DNA of 14,950 nucleotides from DATGIQ01 sp035295665 (GTDB taxonomy: Bacteria > Planctomycetota > Planctomycetia > Gemmatales > Gemmataceae): positions 1 to 14,950 of the forward strand of contig DATGIQ010000365.1 in NCBI GenBank assembly GCA_035295665.1, given 5' to 3'. The notes beneath the pieces were generated by a model, which had not been told where the DNA came from, made no database searches, and saw only the letters and a program-made list of their open reading frames with translations. Numbering within the stretch: position 1 is the stretch's first letter; each line of letters starts with the position of its first letter. Shown here one piece after another: positions 6,676 to 13,841 of this stretch. The translations under genes were made by a program, and so were the position numbers.

Positions 6676-9123
6676 TCACTTCCCGGAGCCGTCTGGACTT
6701 TTGCTATCCTTGGAAGGCACCATCAGGATCTTGGTCGCTGGCAGGAGGCACTGCTTGTCGCTGCATGCTTGGAACTTGACAGCCACTTCGATGGGCTCTG
6801 TGGCACCGGGGGCACGGCGGACCGTCGCCTTGATGGCAACTTTATTCTCATAAACGCGGTATTTCCCCAGGACCATATCGGGCATCACGGTTCCTTCCGG
6901 GTAGTCGATTTTGACCTCGTCCAGCTTCGTCTTGGCGCGGATCGAAACGGTCGTCTGAACCGGCACCAGATCCTCCAGGCCCGGCGGGTTAGCGTAAATG
7001 TGCCACCCCTTGTCTACCGCCAGGAGCACCGTTACCACCTGCTTGCCGTCCGGGCCCGGCTTCTCGGGCTGCACCGTGGCCGATACCTTCACCACCGAGT
7101 CGGATTTCTTGGGGCCCGAGGACTCGTCGGGCAGCTTCTTCGGTGAGTCCTTTTCTTGGCGGTCGGCTTGCGCTTCCAGATGCAAAGCCAAGGCACCAGC
7201 CATGGCCGTCAGACCGGTCGGATGGATCTTCAGCGAGGCCGAGAACGCCTGAAGGGTTTTCTCCGCCAGCGACTGGAAGCGGGCGTCTCGCGTTGTCGTC
7301 CAGAGCCGGACCAAGTTGCGCGCAGCTACGCTGTTTCCCGAAGGCTGAGCCGAATCGAACTGGTCCTTGGACCGCGCGAAGAGCTTTTCGTGATCCCTGG
7401 AAGTGTAGAAGAAGCCTCCGGCGTCTTTGTCGCCGAACGCATCCACCATGCGCTCGGTCACCTGGGTCGCTTCATCCAGCCAGCGCCGCTCTCCTGTGGC
7501 ATCGTGCAGGCACAGCAAGCCATGGGCCAGGTAGGCGTAATCATCGAGGTAGCCATTCAAGCGGGCTTCCGCCGCCTGGCCGGGCCGTGCGCTAAACGTT
7601 CGCAGCAAGCGGCCCTCCGGGGTACGGAGATTCTTGAGCACAAAATCCGCGGCGCGGGCGGCGGTTTGCTGGTAGCGTGGCTCCGCCAACGCTTGGCCGG
7701 CCACCGCATAGGCGGCGATCATTTCGCCGTTCCAGCTCGTGAGGATTTTCGTGTCCCGGAACGGTCGGGGCCGCATGGCACGCAGCGCCAGGAGCCTCTC
7801 GCGCATGCTGCGCAACCGGGGCTGCAATGAATCCAGTGGGAGATCCGATTCCTTGGCCGCTTCCGCAAGCGGTTTCGGCAGATGAAGAATGTGGTAGTTC
7901 GATTCAAAGTTGGCCGGGCCGTCCGCCCCATAGACCTTCTTGAACAAGGCCGCATCCGCCTTGTCGGCAATGGCCGCGTCCAGCTGGGCATCGGTCCAAA
8001 CATAATAGAGCCCTTCCTGGCCGTCGCTGTCGGCGTCGAGGGCTGAATAGAAACCGCCCGACGGAGCCGTCATTTCCCGATCGACGAAGGCCAGCGTCTC
8101 TTCCACGACCTGCCGATAGAGCGGCCGGCGGGTCAACCGGTAAGCCTTCGCATAGACTTCGACCAACTGGGCGTTGTCGTAAAGCATCTTCTCGAAGTGC
8201 GGGACGAGCCAGGTCCGCTCGGTACTGTAGCGATGGAACCCGCCGCCCACGTGATCGTAGATGCCGCCGCGCGCCATCCGATCGAGGGTCACGTTCAGCA
8301 TATGCTGGAGCGCCGGCGATTGCGTCCGCCCGGCTTCATGCAGCAGCAGTTCCAGATAGCTGGGCGTCGGGAATTTCGTACCCCGAAATCCGCGCTCGCG
8401 GGAGCCAAACCCGCCGTAGTCCGGATCGAACTCACTGGTGATGCCCTTGACGGCCTGGTCCACCAGGTCGCGGTTGAGATCGACCAGCGATCGGCCCCGC
8501 AGCATGGTGCCCAGGGCATCCACCGTCGTGGCGGCCACGCGCTCCGCCTGCTCTTCGAGCTCCTTGGGCTTTTCCGTCTTCCACTGGACCATGAATTGGA
8601 GGACGCTCTTGAACCCCGGGACCTTGTTTCCCTGAATCTGTTTATCCTCGGGCGGCCAATACGTGCCGCCGATGATCGGCTTGCCATCGGATGTCAAGAA
8701 CATGGACAAGGGCCAACCACCCCGCTGCCGCAATACATTCAGGGCGGTCATGTAGATGGTATCGATGTCCGGCCGCTCTTCGCGATCCACCTTGATGCAG
8801 ACAAACGATTGATTGAGGAGCTTGGCCACCTCAGGATTTTCGAACGATTCCCGCTCCATGACATGGCACCAATGACAGGAGCTGTAGCCGATCGAAAGGA
8901 AAACGAGTTTTCCCTCGCTCCTGGCCTTGGCGAAGGCTTCCGGTCCCCAGGGATACCAGTCCACGGGGTTGTGGGCATGCTGGAGAAGATAGGGGCTGCT
9001 CTCCTGAGCGAGACGGTTGCTGGGCCGTGCTTGGGCAGCGCCTGGGGCGGGCGGGTCGCCGGCATTCGCCAGCCTTCCGCCGACCAGGGCAAGGATCATC
9101 ACGTAAACGTGCTGCCGCATCAT
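6676..9123 (-). CDS. Secreted DUF255 thioredoxin-like protein (YyaL/SPATA20 family) fused to a C-terminal DsbD N-domain-like module
   Basis: An 815-residue protein. Residues 1-21 form a signal peptide with likely cleavage after ANA. Residues about 35-200 are the DUF255 thioredoxin-like domain: NRLAQESSPYLLQHAHNPVDW, then the active-site-like CHWC (Cys83, Cys86), VDREERPDID and RGGWP. An alpha/alpha-barrel, glycosidase-like region follows to about residue 650 (GGIYDHVGGGFHRYS, WLVPHFEKMLYDNAQL, TSWNGEMIAAYA). After a charged linker (about 650-675), the last 140 residues match the N-terminal domain of thiol:disulfide interchange protein DsbD: KGWHIYANPPG, then FQACSDKQCLLPATK with Cys787 and Cys792. 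This points to periplasmic thiol redox work, though the target is unknown. Start: the ATG at 9123 has GAGGAG about 8 nt upstream and opens the signal peptide; the in-frame extension to 9288 would run through an inverted repeat and is rejected. Confidence 0.92.
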   Translation of the reverse strand: MMRQHVYVMILALVGGRLANAGDPPAPGAAQARPSNRLAQESSPYLLQHAHNPVDWYPWGPEAFAKARSEGKLVFLSIGYSSCHWCHVMERESFENPEVAKLLNQSFVCIKVDREERPDIDTIYMTALNVLRQRGGWPLSMFLTSDGKPIIGGTYWPPEDKQIQGNKVPGFKSVLQFMVQWKTEKPKELEEQAERVAATTVDALGTMLRGRSLVDLNRDLVDQAVKGITSEFDPDYGGFGSRERGFRGTKFPTPSYLELLLHEAGRTQSPALQHMLNVTLDRMARGGIYDHVGGGFHRYSTERTWLVPHFEKMLYDNAQLVEVYAKAYRLTRRPLYRQVVEETLAFVDREMTAPSGGFYSALDADSDGQEGLYYVWTDAQLDAAIADKADAALFKKVYGADGPANFESNYHILHLPKPLAEAAKESDLPLDSLQPRLRSMRERLLALRAMRPRPFRDTKILTSWNGEMIAAYAVAGQALAEPRYQQTAARAADFVLKNLRTPEGRLLRTFSARPGQAAEARLNGYLDDYAYLAHGLLCLHDATGERRWLDEATQVTERMVDAFGDKDAGGFFYTSRDHEKLFARSKDQFDSAQPSGNSVAARNLVRLWTTTRDARFQSLAEKTLQAFSASLKIHPTGLTAMAGALALHLEAQADRQEKDSPKKLPDESSGPKKSDSVVKVSATVQPEKPGPDGKQVVTVLLAVDKGWHIYANPPGLEDLVPVQTTVSIRAKTKLDEVKIDYPEGTVMPDMVLGKYRVYENKVAIKATVRRAPGATEPIEVAVKFQACSDKQCLLPATKILMVPSKDSKSPDGSGK

Positions 9124-9164
9124 GACAGACTCCTCGGTGGTGTTGGGCGAGGGGCTTCCTTTGA

Positions 9165-9268
9165 GAGTGCGGGGGCGCGCCACCGCTTTGGCTAATTGGA
9201 AGTTTCGCTCCGACGCGGCTTTTCTCGCCGCAGCCACACAGCCAAAGCGGTGGCGCGCCCCCGCACTC
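9165..9268. repeat. 104-bp element with perfect 29-bp terminal inverted repeats and a nested hairpin
   Basis: The left arm (9165-9193) and right arm (9240-9268) are perfect 29-bp reverse complements, very GC-rich, with ...CCACCGCTTTGGCT facing inward. They flank a 46-nt spacer that itself holds a 5-bp stem GCGGC (9215-9219) / GCCGC (9227-9231) with a 7-nt loop. There is no U-run and no obvious target-site duplication. The layout fits a REP/REPIN-type or MITE-like repeat more than a terminator. The proximal end lies about 41 nt upstream of the DUF255 start codon, so it may affect that gene's expression. Confidence 0.8.
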
Positions 9269-9413
9269 CACGAACACGACTTTACCACTCACCCCGCACC
9301 TTCCACCAGTCCGTTTCCGGCGGCAAAAATTCCCGGCCGGGGGCGGAACCTTGGAGAATCCGCGCGGTTTAATGGGAAGCTTTGCGATTTTTGCAAAGGA
9401 GCACGCTGCACCA

Positions 9414-9476
9414 AAGCCTGGAACCCGCGGCTGGGAAATGACACGCTGCCTCCTGAGCCGCGGCCGTTCCAGGCTT
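9414..9476. repeat. Second long inverted repeat downstream of the Lgt-like gene
   Basis: The left arm at 9414-9432 (AAGCCTGGAACCCGCGGCT) pairs along its whole 19 nt with the right arm at 9456-9476, which carries a 2-nt CC bulge. The spacer is 23 nt. It begins about 48 nt beyond the lgt-like stop codon on the minus strand, where a terminator could sit, but no run of T follows on that strand. It may be a hairpin that stabilises the mRNA 3' end, or another dispersed repeat. It shares no clear sequence with the 104-bp element. Confidence 0.65.
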
Positions 9477-9523
9477 CCTTGGCAACGTCATGAGTTGGGG
9501 AGCGTGGCGGAGGGGCACGGCAT

Positions 9524-10657
9524 TCAAGCGGTCCCCTTCGCCAACCCCTTTGCTGTGCCGGACAACCAGCGGAGCCAAACGAACAATACTGGCCCCACAA
9601 TCATGAGGAGAAGGCTGATATACTTTTCGAAGCCGACCGGCCGCGGATCATCACGCAGCATCTCCACGACGTACCGCTGCACGCCATAGCAAAACATCAA
9701 GAGCGCCATCACCTCTCCGGGATGCCGGCGAAATTCCCAAAACGCGCTCAGCAGCAGAAATACGAGCAACATGCTGATCGACTCGTACAATTGCGTCGGG
9801 TACAGGCCGATCGTGCGCGGTGCGAAGGGTGGGAGATCCTTTTCCTGGTTCCCACGCCGCACGGTCAGGGCCAAGTCGTTCTTGCCGCGCGTCCAGTCGC
9901 GTCCCAAGTAGTTGTCGAGTTCTCGGTAGCTGGCAACGGCCCGCTCTTCACCCGCTATGGGGAATTCGCGCAGTTTCACGATGATGTCCCCCGAGCGAAG
10001 GCCGCTCTCGTCCGCCGGTGAGCCGGCCGCGACGGCGCCGACCGTCCGATCGTCCTCGGACCGAATGCTCATGGTGAAGCCGGCAGCCGTTTGGTAGCCG
10101 TCCCGGACCAGCGAATACCGGGGCATGCCGGAAAGCGGGAAATGGACCTGCCAGCAATCCGGGCAGGCCACCGCCCCATAGCAACAGCCATTCAGGAAAC
10201 AGCCAATCCGGCCCAGGCAAAGGCCGACGGCCAGCGATGGGGCCAGGACATCCGCCAGTTTCCAGCTCGACAGGCCTGCTTTCCGAAACTTGAGGAAATA
10301 GGCCAGGAAATAGCCGACGATCCCGCCGATGATCGAGCCGTACAACACAAGGCCGCCATTCCAGATCTTGAGAAATTCCGACAAGGCAGATGCGATTCGA
10401 GTCGTCCAGGGTTGCCCTGGGTCATCCTCCGCGAAGAGGAACGTGAGCCGGGCGCCCACAATCCCCCCCACGAACAGCCACACCGTCAGGTCCTGGAGCC
10501 ATTCCCTGCGGATTCCTTCTTTCTCCGCACGCCGGTTCGCCAGCCAAGTGCAGATCACGAAAGCCGAGAGCAGCATGGCCGCGAAGCCATAGATCGGAAT
10601 GCCCTCGGGCGTCCATCCAGGGATCTTGATCGGGATTCGGAAGAGTACTTGTTGCAT
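9524..10657 (-). CDS. lgt: Prolipoprotein diacylglyceryl transferase-like protein with PDZ-like insertion
   Basis: A 377-residue polytopic membrane protein; ordinary Lgt is about 260-300. Lgt transfers diacylglycerol from phosphatidylglycerol to the lipobox cysteine of prolipoproteins. Seen here: hydrophobic segments near 22-40, 57-75, 100-122, 136-155, 290-306, 315-330 and 345-363; the signature GRIGCFLNGCCYG (149-161) in place of the classic GRxGNFxNGE; NGGLVLYG (100-107), where E. coli has a catalytic His; and GVQRYVVEMLR with Arg328 and Glu332, matching the conserved C-terminal Arg/Glu pair. Between GCCYG and PTQLYES lies about 100 extra residues (about 185-280) with a PDZ-like core TVGAVAAGSPADESGLRSGD. 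The ATG at 10657 was chosen because upstream in-frame extension would overlap the cysteine desulfurase gene; GGAG lies 11 nt upstream. The gene follows that gene by 73 nt. The family is clear; true Lgt activity is less certain. Confidence 0.88.
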   Translation of the reverse strand: MQQVLFRIPIKIPGWTPEGIPIYGFAAMLLSAFVICTWLANRRAEKEGIRREWLQDLTVWLFVGGIVGARLTFLFAEDDPGQPWTTRIASALSEFLKIWNGGLVLYGSIIGGIVGYFLAYFLKFRKAGLSSWKLADVLAPSLAVGLCLGRIGCFLNGCCYGAVACPDCWQVHFPLSGMPRYSLVRDGYQTAAGFTMSIRSEDDRTVGAVAAGSPADESGLRSGDIIVKLREFPIAGEERAVASYRELDNYLGRDWTRGKNDLALTVRRGNQEKDLPPFAPRTIGLYPTQLYESISMLLVFLLLSAFWEFRRHPGEVMALLMFCYGVQRYVVEMLRDDPRPVGFEKYISLLLMIVGPVLFVWLRWLSGTAKGLAKGTA

Positions 10658-10730
10658 TGCGCGTTCAACTCCATGCTTCACTGTAACGAATCGCTTCGTG
10701 CGAACCAAGCCTTGCCGGTTCCCGCCATCG

Positions 10731-11936
10731 TCAATCCCCCACGGCCGGCTCGACTCCGGCTTGGACCATCTCATAAACCGGGTTCAGGGCGCGCAGATGG
10801 CGGACCACTCGAACCACTTCCTCAATTACGTAATCGACCTCTGCCTGCGTATTGAAACGCCCCAGCCCAAAGCGGAGGCTGCTGTGCGCCAGCGCATCGC
10901 CGATCCCGAGGGCCTTGAGGACGTAGCTCGGTTCCAGATTTGCGGAAGTACAGGCAGAGCCCGAGCTGACCGCGACATCCCGGATGCCCATCATCAGCGC
11001 CTCGCCTTCGACATAGGCGAAGCCGAGGTTGAGGTTGCCCGGCAGTCGTTCGGTCGGGTGGCCATTGAGCAACACGTGTTCGAGCTGGGACACGATGCCC
11101 TGGTGGAGTCGGTCCCGGAACTCCCGGAGCCGAATCGCTTCCTCGGCCATCTCTGCTTGGCAGAGGGTACAGGCCTTGCCCAGGCCAATAATGCTTGGAA
11201 CCGGTAGCGTGCCGCTGCGCAGGCCGCGCTCGTGGCCGCCGCCGTCCAGGATCGGTTCGAGCCGGACGCGGGGATTCCGAGCACGCACATAGAGCGCCCC
11301 AATCCCTTTGGGGCCATAAATCTTGTGCGCGGACAGGCTGAGTAAATCGATCCCCATTTCCTCCACATCGAGAGGGATTTTGCCGACAGCCTGGACAGCG
11401 TCGGTGTGAAAGAGGACGCCGCGTTCTTTGCAAATCGTGCCGATTTCTCGGATGGGTTGCAGGGTGCCGATCTCGTTATTGGCCGCCATGACACTCACCA
11501 GCACTGTTTGATCGGTGAGTGCTTCGGCAACCTGGGCGGCCGCGACTCGCCCATAACGATCGACCGGCAGAAACGTGACCGCAAAGCCTTCACGCTGGAG
11601 GCGTTTGCACGGATCGAGGACAGCCCGGTGCTCGGTAGCTACGGTGACGAGATGGTTCCCTTTCTTCCGGTACAGCGACGCCACGCCTTTGATCGCCAGA
11701 TTATCGCTTTCGGTCGCGCCGCTGGTGAAGATGATTTCCTTGGCCTGGGCGCCCACCAGGCCGGCAATCTGCGCCCGCGCCTGTTCGACGGCTTCCTCCG
11801 CGTCTCTGCCAAAGCTATGTTGGCGGCTGGCGGCGTTACCATAGCGTTGCGTAAAATAGGGAAGCATTTCCTCCAGCACGCGCGGATCGGTGCGTGTCGT
11901 GGCATGGTTATCCATGTAGATGGGCAGCGCGATCAT
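10731..11936 (-). CDS. Cysteine desulfurase, NifS/IscS class
   Basis: A 401-residue PLP-dependent cytosolic enzyme of normal IscS length. It removes sulfur from L-cysteine as a persulfide for Fe-S clusters and tRNA thiolation. The N-terminus YMDNHATTRTDPRV is typical. Expected catalytic residues are present: His103 (TEHRAVL), Asp179 (HTDAVQAVGK), the PLP lysine Lys205 in SAHKIYGPKGIG, and the persulfide cysteine Cys329 in SSGSACTSANLEPSYVL. The mobile-loop length and SACTS motif place it in the IscS (group I) branch rather than SufS. The ATG at 11936 has GGAG 7 nt upstream. No iscU, iscR or iscA lies next to it; the next gene in the same direction is the Lgt-like one, 73 nt away. I leave the symbol empty because iscS and nifS cannot be separated on this context. 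Confidence 0.95.
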   Translation of the reverse strand: MIALPIYMDNHATTRTDPRVLEEMLPYFTQRYGNAASRQHSFGRDAEEAVEQARAQIAGLVGAQAKEIIFTSGATESDNLAIKGVASLYRKKGNHLVTVATEHRAVLDPCKRLQREGFAVTFLPVDRYGRVAAAQVAEALTDQTVLVSVMAANNEIGTLQPIREIGTICKERGVLFHTDAVQAVGKIPLDVEEMGIDLLSLSAHKIYGPKGIGALYVRARNPRVRLEPILDGGGHERGLRSGTLPVPSIIGLGKACTLCQAEMAEEAIRLREFRDRLHQGIVSQLEHVLLNGHPTERLPGNLNLGFAYVEGEALMMGIRDVAVSSGSACTSANLEPSYVLKALGIGDALAHSSLRFGLGRFNTQAEVDYVIEEVVRVVRHLRALNPVYEMVQAGVEPAVGD

Positions 11937-12169
11937 GTGCGGACTCCACGGGGAGTGTACATTTTGGGAAACATGGAAGGCCGCTCTTCATCCTAACCAT
12001 TGCCGGCTCGGGGCTCCAGCCCTTCGCCGGGCCATGTTCAGACTCCAATGAAAATGCATCGCTCCGGCCACGGCAACGGGTATGTTGGGGCACGACCCTA
12101 GCAATCGTCAAACTTCCAGTAAACGCCGAAAATATTCACCTATTGGGATGGGACGGCTGGTTTTTTTGC

Positions 12170-12198
12170 TTGACAGGGGTGGTTCTCAAGGCTATAGA
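12170..12198 (+). promoter_or_regulatory. Sigma-70-type promoter of the first HAF gene
   Basis: A consensus -35 TTGACA (12170-12175), a 17-nt spacer and TATAGA (12193-12198) make an almost ideal housekeeping promoter. Seven T residues (12161-12167) just upstream resemble an UP-like tract. The same arrangement recurs before the second HAF gene. Confidence 0.8.
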
Positions 12199-12452
12199 TT
12201 GATCGACTCCCTCGCGCCCATGCGACGGTGCCAACCTGTCGAGGGATCAGCGGAACAGACTGGTTGTGTCCCATAGACTCGTCCGGGTCCCAACCAATTT
12301 CGCTTTCGGCAAACGGTTTCTCATCGTGCTGCAGGCTCGTGACCTTGCACGCGGACTTGGACTGCCTTCGTCGTCACCCAAGACCTGCGCCGAATCGCCA
12401 CGAACCTGCTGCCCAGCGAAGACCGCGCCTGGTTGTTCCCCCTACCGGTGGC

Positions 12453-12470
12453 CTTATCAAAGGAGATAAG
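12453..12470 (+). promoter_or_regulatory. Leader hairpin with Shine-Dalgarno sequence in its loop, copy 1
   Basis: CTTATCAAAGGAGATAAG forms a 6-bp stem (CTTATC/GATAAG) whose loop is AAAGGA. Flanking GGTG and CACC could extend the stem past small bulges. It lies about 150 nt before the HAF start codon, too far to be that gene's ribosome-binding site. The 18 nt are identical in copy 2. Confidence 0.55.
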
Positions 12471-12623
12471 ACACCTGTGCTCCCCCGTGTAAATACGTCC
12501 CCTCGCGGTCGCCCTCGCCCGCAATGTTCCCGTCTTTCCCTAATGCTTCGCGGATGGGGTCTTGGACCCCGGGTGGCGGCCTGCGCGCCAACAGATGGAT
12601 CAGCATCGAACAAGGGGTAGACG

Positions 12624-13679
12624 ATGTGGAAAATGCTGCCGAGTCGACGTCGGGTTACCGGGAAAAAGAATCAGCCTCTCGCGCCGGGAAGCCAATTGTT
12701 TTTGGAGTGTTTGGAAGACCGTTGTGTGCCCGGATCGATCATCGACCTCGGCACGCTGGGTGGGTACAACAGCTATGGCTGGGCAATCAACAACTCGGGG
12801 CTGGTGATCGGGGATTCTTACAGCTTTATGTTTACCGGCGATCATGCGTACTGCTACGACAGCGGCAGCGGTACGATGACCGATCTGGGTACCCTGGCAG
12901 GCATGTCCGGCGCGTTCAGTGAAGCCCGGGGCCTGAATGACCTGGGCCAGATCGTTGGTGCTTCCTTCACTTCCGACAGCACCATGCACGCCTTCCTCTT
13001 CAGCAACGGCACGATGACCGATTTAGGCACTCTGGGGGGGACGTCGAGCGTTGCCGTCGCCATCAACAATCTTGGGGATGTCGTCGGCTACGCAGCCACG
13101 GTCGATGGCCAGAATCATGCATTCATTTACAGCGGTGGCGAGATGACGGACCTGGGTACGCTGGGAGGCCCCACCAGCTGGGCCAATGCCGTCAACGATG
13201 CCGGCGTGGTCGTGGGCGCATCGTTGACGCCGCTTTACCAACAGCATGCCTTTAGCTATAGCTGTGGCGTGATGACGGACCTGGGCACGCTGGGCGGCTT
13301 TGTCAGCGAAGCCTATGCCATCAACAATGCCGGCCAGGTAGTTGGCGATGCGATGACGGCGACGTACCAGATCCATGCCTTTCTTTACGATGGCGGCACA
13401 ATGACCGACCTGGGCACGCTCGGCGGCGAGAGCAGCCACGCGTATGGCATCAATAGCCTGGGCCAAGTCGTCGGCACGGCGCAGACGGCCACGGGAGTCT
13501 ACCACGCTTTCCTCTACAGCGGCGGGACCATGACCGACTTGAATGATCAGCTGCCCGCCGATTCGGGCTGGCTCGTACTGACCCAGGCAAACAGTATCAA
13601 CGACAGCGGGCAAGTCGTGGGAACCGGCGTGACCCTGAGCGGGTTTACCCACGCATTCGTGCTCTACACCAATTCCTAA
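12624..13679 (+). CDS. HAF-repeat probable extracellular protein with LExLEDR-type N-terminus
   Basis: A 351-residue protein. Residues 1-40 are basic and then carry LECLEDRCVP, the LExLEDR-type motif seen at the N-terminus of many planctomycete surface or secreted proteins; there is no classical hydrophobic signal peptide. The rest is seven repeats of the HAF family. Each begins DLGTLGG (the last begins DLNDQL), continues with AINNxGxVVG and ends HAFxYxxGxMT. The first aspartates are at 41, 87, 133, 176, 219, 262 and 305, giving two periods of 46 residues and four of 43. Such repeats probably build a beta-propeller or solenoid; no function is known. AAGGGG lies about 6 nt before the ATG at 12624. 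Its paralogue follows 744 nt downstream, and a hairpin terminator stands 44 nt past the stop. Confidence 0.9.
   Translation: MWKMLPSRRRVTGKKNQPLAPGSQLFLECLEDRCVPGSIIDLGTLGGYNSYGWAINNSGLVIGDSYSFMFTGDHAYCYDSGSGTMTDLGTLAGMSGAFSEARGLNDLGQIVGASFTSDSTMHAFLFSNGTMTDLGTLGGTSSVAVAINNLGDVVGYAATVDGQNHAFIYSGGEMTDLGTLGGPTSWANAVNDAGVVVGASLTPLYQQHAFSYSCGVMTDLGTLGGFVSEAYAINNAGQVVGDAMTATYQIHAFLYDGGTMTDLGTLGGESSHAYGINSLGQVVGTAQTATGVYHAFLYSGGTMTDLNDQLPADSGWLVLTQANSINDSGQVVGTGVTLSGFTHAFVLYTNS
12744..13676 (+). repeat. Tandem HAF coding repeats, mostly 129 bp
   Basis: Seven head-to-tail units, the first two 138 bp and the next four 129 bp, followed by a diverged capping unit. DNA phrases such as ATGACxGAxCTGGGxACGCTGG recur at the start of most units. 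The divergence between units suggests old internal duplication. Confidence 0.85.
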
Positions 13680-13722
13680 CAATGGCAAACTGTCTCCCTG
13701 GTGAGAATATTGTGCCAGCGAT

Positions 13723-13756
13723 AACAGCCTGATTTCCTGGGGGAAATCAGGCTGTT
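13723..13756 (+). terminator. Hairpin terminator after the first HAF gene
   Basis: A perfect 15-bp stem AACAGCCTGATTTCC / GGAAATCAGGCTGTT (13723-13737 and 13742-13756) closes on a TGGG tetraloop and begins 44 nt past the stop codon. Only a short T-run follows, so termination may be partial or the hairpin may serve mRNA stability. Confidence 0.75.
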
Positions 13757-13812
13757 TGGCCCGCGGTCTTGGCGAACCAATTGAGATCGCACCCAAAAAC
13801 TATTTTTTTTGC

Positions 13813-13841
13813 TTGACAACCGAGGCTCAACCGGCTATACA
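13813..13841 (+). promoter_or_regulatory. Sigma-70-type promoter of the second HAF gene
   Basis: TTGACA (13813-13818), a 17-nt spacer and TATACA (13836-13841), preceded by an eight-T tract (13803-13810). Geometry and upstream T-run match the first HAF promoter. Confidence 0.8.

Larger units (their letters stand above)
9124..9523. other. Intergenic region carrying two inverted repeats
   Basis: This 400-nt gap lies between the stop of the Lgt-like gene and the start of the DUF255 gene, both on the minus strand. It contains the 104-bp element at 9165-9268 and a second hairpin at 9414-9476, listed separately. No convincing coding frame is present. A promoter for the DUF255 gene is expected here, but I cannot place one with confidence. 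Confidence 0.5.
12161..12470 (+). repeat. Promoter-leader repeat, copy 1
   Basis: This block is paralogous to 13803-14103. Shared parts, in the same order, are a T-run followed by GCTTGACA, a TATAnA box, ATCGACTCCCT, CTTGGACTGCC, GTCGTCA, a segment like ATCGCCACnAAnCTGCTG, and an identical CTTATCAAAGGAGATAAG at the end. From the -35 box to the final hairpin the copies measure 301 and 291 nt. The intervening sequence is diverged and has small indels, so conservation is patchy. Confidence 0.75.
11937..12623. other. Divergent intergenic region and long leader of the first HAF-repeat gene
   Basis: Positions 11937-12160 separate the leftward cysteine desulfurase gene from the rightward HAF unit; I see only a weak TACACT-type -10 candidate for the leftward gene there. 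From 12161 the region is the promoter and roughly 420-nt leader of the HAF gene. Frames open through the leader (for example 12228-12620) have no family resemblance and are not called as genes. Confidence 0.5.

Noticed and set aside
8197..9195. 332-codon plus-strand frame over the DUF255 gene
   Set aside because: An antisense shadow of the thioredoxin-like domain; no motif of its own.
9124..9288. N-terminal extension of the DUF255 protein up to 9288
   Set aside because: It would read through the inverted repeat, and a signal peptide with a good ribosome-binding site begins at 9123.
12744..13676. Regular repeats considered as a CRISPR-like array
   Set aside because: The repeats are 129-138 bp, in frame and protein-coding, with no short repeat/spacer structure.
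13023..13796. 257-codon minus-strand frame opposite the HAF repeats (and the similar one at 14232-14927)
   Set aside because: Its periodicity merely mirrors the HAF repeats on the plus strand; it also crosses the terminator hairpin.
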